NCBI GenBank assembly: GCA_046155895.1
Contig: JBJXFB010000093.1
Span: 1 to 64,000 of the forward strand
Direction: 5' to 3'
Length of the DNA stretch: 64,000 nucleotides
From: DASYPQ01 sp046155895
Lineage (GTDB): Bacteria; Planctomycetota; UBA1135; GCA-002686595
The translations under genes were made by a program, and so were the position numbers. This document shows positions 62,696 to 64,000 of the stretch, one piece after another. Position 1 is the first letter of the stretch. Every line of letters begins with the position of its first letter. Under the pieces are notes generated by a model, which worked only from the letters and a program-made list of their open reading frames with translations, was not told the DNA's origin and did no database searches.

Positions 62696-64000
62696 ATGAA
62701 GCGCGATCCCGAGCCGAGGAGTCGAAAGCCCGCTGACTCCGAGGCGACGCCGGGTCATGGGTTCAAGAGTTTCCGCGACCTCGCCAAGTCGCGCGGGATC
62801 GAGCCGAAGGCGCCGCCAAAGCCGTCGGAAGGCGAACTGGAGGAGCTGATCGAGGACCACGGGAACTCGGCGCTCGAACGCGGATCTCGCGAGCGCATCG
62901 ACCGGCGGCCGAAGGCCTTCGGGCCGATGACGCACGGCCCCGACGTCTACCGGACGGTCGACTCGGAGGAGATGCAGCTCCTCGCTTCCTTCCGCCTGCG
63001 GACGACGTTCCCGAAGGACGTCGGGCGCGAGGTCGAGGCCCTGCCGCGCGATCCCGATCCGAAGGACTTCGGCGGCCGCTGGGACCTGCGCGACCAGATC
63101 GTCTACACGATCGACGGCGAGGACGCGCGCGATTACGACGACGCGATCAGCATCCAGGAGCTCGGCGACGGCCAGGTCGAGGTCGGCGTCCACATCGCCG
63201 ACGTGGCGCACTACGTGAGGCCGGGAACGGCGCTCGACGACGAGGCCCTGGCGCGCGGGACGAGCGTCTACGTCGCCGACCAGGTCATCCCCATGCTCCC
63301 CGAGGAGCTGTCGAACCATCTCTGCTCGCTCGTCGGCGGCCGCGAGCGCCTCGCGTACTCCGTGCTCATGGTCTTCGACGCGAAGGGCCAGCGCCTCTCG
63401 GCTCGCGTCGGCAAGAGCGTCATCCGGAGCGTCCGCCGCAACACCTACCGCGAGGTCCAGGAGCTCCTGGACGGCGAGGACACGCCGGCGCGGCGCGAGC
63501 TCGCCTTCCTGGAGCCGTCGCTGCGGCTCTTCCAGAAGTGGACGGTGCGCCAGCAGGCGCTCCGGGACGCCAAAGGCTCGATGCGCCTCGGCTCGACGGA
63601 GCAGAAGTTCCTCTTCGACGAGAAGCACGAGGTCAAGGCCGTGGTGAACGCGCCGCGCTACTTCTCGATGACCTTGATCGAGGAGACCGCCCTGGCCGCC
63701 AACCAAGCCGTGGGAGATCTCTTTCACGCGCGCGGAATGCCGACGATCTACCGCGTCCACCCCGAGAAGGATCCCGAGGAGATCGAAGCCGTCGCCCGAT
63801 CCCTCGAGGAGCACGGCATCCGGGTTCCGACCAAGGACCGCCTGACGGGCCGGGACATCGCGCGGCTGATCCAGGCGGCGCGCAAGAAGTCGAATGCCGA
63901 GGCGCTGATCCAGCGCATCATGGGCCTGATCGAGCGCGCGGTGTACGAGGTGCACGACCACGAAGACGTGGCGACGCACTTCGGACTGGCGCGCAAGGCG
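62696..64000 (+). CDS. RNase R/RNase II (RNB) family exoribonuclease, 5' part
   Basis: The 435 codons present run off the window edge with no stop. RNB-family 3'-to-5' exoribonucleases degrade structured RNA. After a ~90-residue basic N-terminus without visible cold-shock domains, the RNB fold begins; the acidic active-site segment IDGEDARDYDDAIS is present near 140, followed by VGVHIADVAHYVRPG, LPEELSNHLCSLV and NAPRYFSMTLIEE. E. coli RNase R has two CSDs before the RNB; here only the sequence MQLLASFRLRTTFPKD could be one short OB strand. The unseen C-terminus should contain the S1 domain. Confidence 0.92.
   Translation, partial: MKRDPEPRSRKPADSEATPGHGFKSFRDLAKSRGIEPKAPPKPSEGELEELIEDHGNSALERGSRERIDRRPKAFGPMTHGPDVYRTVDSEEMQLLASFRLRTTFPKDVGREVEALPRDPDPKDFGGRWDLRDQIVYTIDGEDARDYDDAISIQELGDGQVEVGVHIADVAHYVRPGTALDDEALARGTSVYVADQVIPMLPEELSNHLCSLVGGRERLAYSVLMVFDAKGQRLSARVGKSVIRSVRRNTYREVQELLDGEDTPARRELAFLEPSLRLFQKWTVRQQALRDAKGSMRLGSTEQKFLFDEKHEVKAVVNAPRYFSMTLIEETALAANQAVGDLFHARGMPTIYRVHPEKDPEEIEAVARSLEEHGIRVPTKDRLTGRDIARLIQAARKKSNAEALIQRIMGLIERAVYEVHDHEDVATHFGLARKA

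Noticed and set aside
1..64000. CRISPR arrays, rRNA or riboswitches
   Set aside because: No evenly spaced direct repeats, no rRNA-like sequence and no riboswitch core recognised on either strand by eye.

Overview
This window looks like part of a high-GC chromosome from the phylum Planctomycetota. No rRNA or taxonomic marker is present, so that placement is an inference. It rests on a DWG-type Ser/Thr kinase fused to TPRs, many large secreted beta-propeller (PD40) and FG-GAP proteins, a prenyltransferase-like repeat protein attached to a TolQ/TolR operon, and a family of exported proteins sharing an unusual Cys-rich C-terminal module that ends in W-[A/G]-P. The cell is diderm: there are lipoproteins, a TonB-dependent receptor and two ExbB/ExbD-type proton channels. 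No tRNA, rRNA or CRISPR array was seen.

Layout. 1-1542: an IS481-type insertion sequence with long inverted ends. 1.6-8.2 kb: a DUF3500 lipoprotein, a TolB-like propeller protein and an ABC exporter operon (ATPase plus two DUF3526 permeases). 8.6-10.3 kb: small membrane and secreted genes in a rearranged zone. This zone holds a 184-bp duplicate of the 3' end of a downstream gene and a small membrane-protein gene interrupted by one in-frame UGA. 10.4-18.0 kb (minus): an energised-envelope operon of a 1031-aa TPR protein, TolQ, TolR and an 1109-aa propeller/prenyltransferase-like fusion. 18.3-20.8 kb: an FG-GAP protein, a VOC protein and a lipoprotein glutathione peroxidase.

21.0-31.1 kb: a dedicated TonB system made of a receptor, a DUF3450 protein, a long TolQ, ExbD, TonB and a TPR protein, with four stop/start overlaps or near-overlaps. 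A large secreted beta-solenoid-like protein carrying the W-[A/G]-P module follows. 31.2-37.1 kb: lipoproteins, a stand-alone MshEN-like protein and a ParA ATPase with a helix-hairpin-helix partner and an unknown 341-aa protein. 37.5-46.7 kb: secreted proteins, including a tandem paralogue pair, a PD40 protein with the same C-terminal module and a TlpA-like thioredoxin. 46.7-56.5 kb: a winged-helix protein, DUF454, the kinase, unknown secreted proteins, hemerythrin, CPXCG and DUF4920 small proteins, and an RRM RNA-binding protein. 56.6-64 kb: two tandem methyltransferases, a deoC-ALDH-degenerate ALDH operon, a coiled-coil protein and the start of an RNB-family exoribonuclease cut by the window edge.

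The most promising material is the two proton-motive-force envelope operons with their large unknown partners, the shared W-[A/G]-P module (a candidate sorting domain), the ParA/HhH cassette, the in-frame UGA gene, the split ALDH16-like pair, and a recurrent TA[T/G]C[A/C]T motif that looks like the -10 promoter element of this genome.
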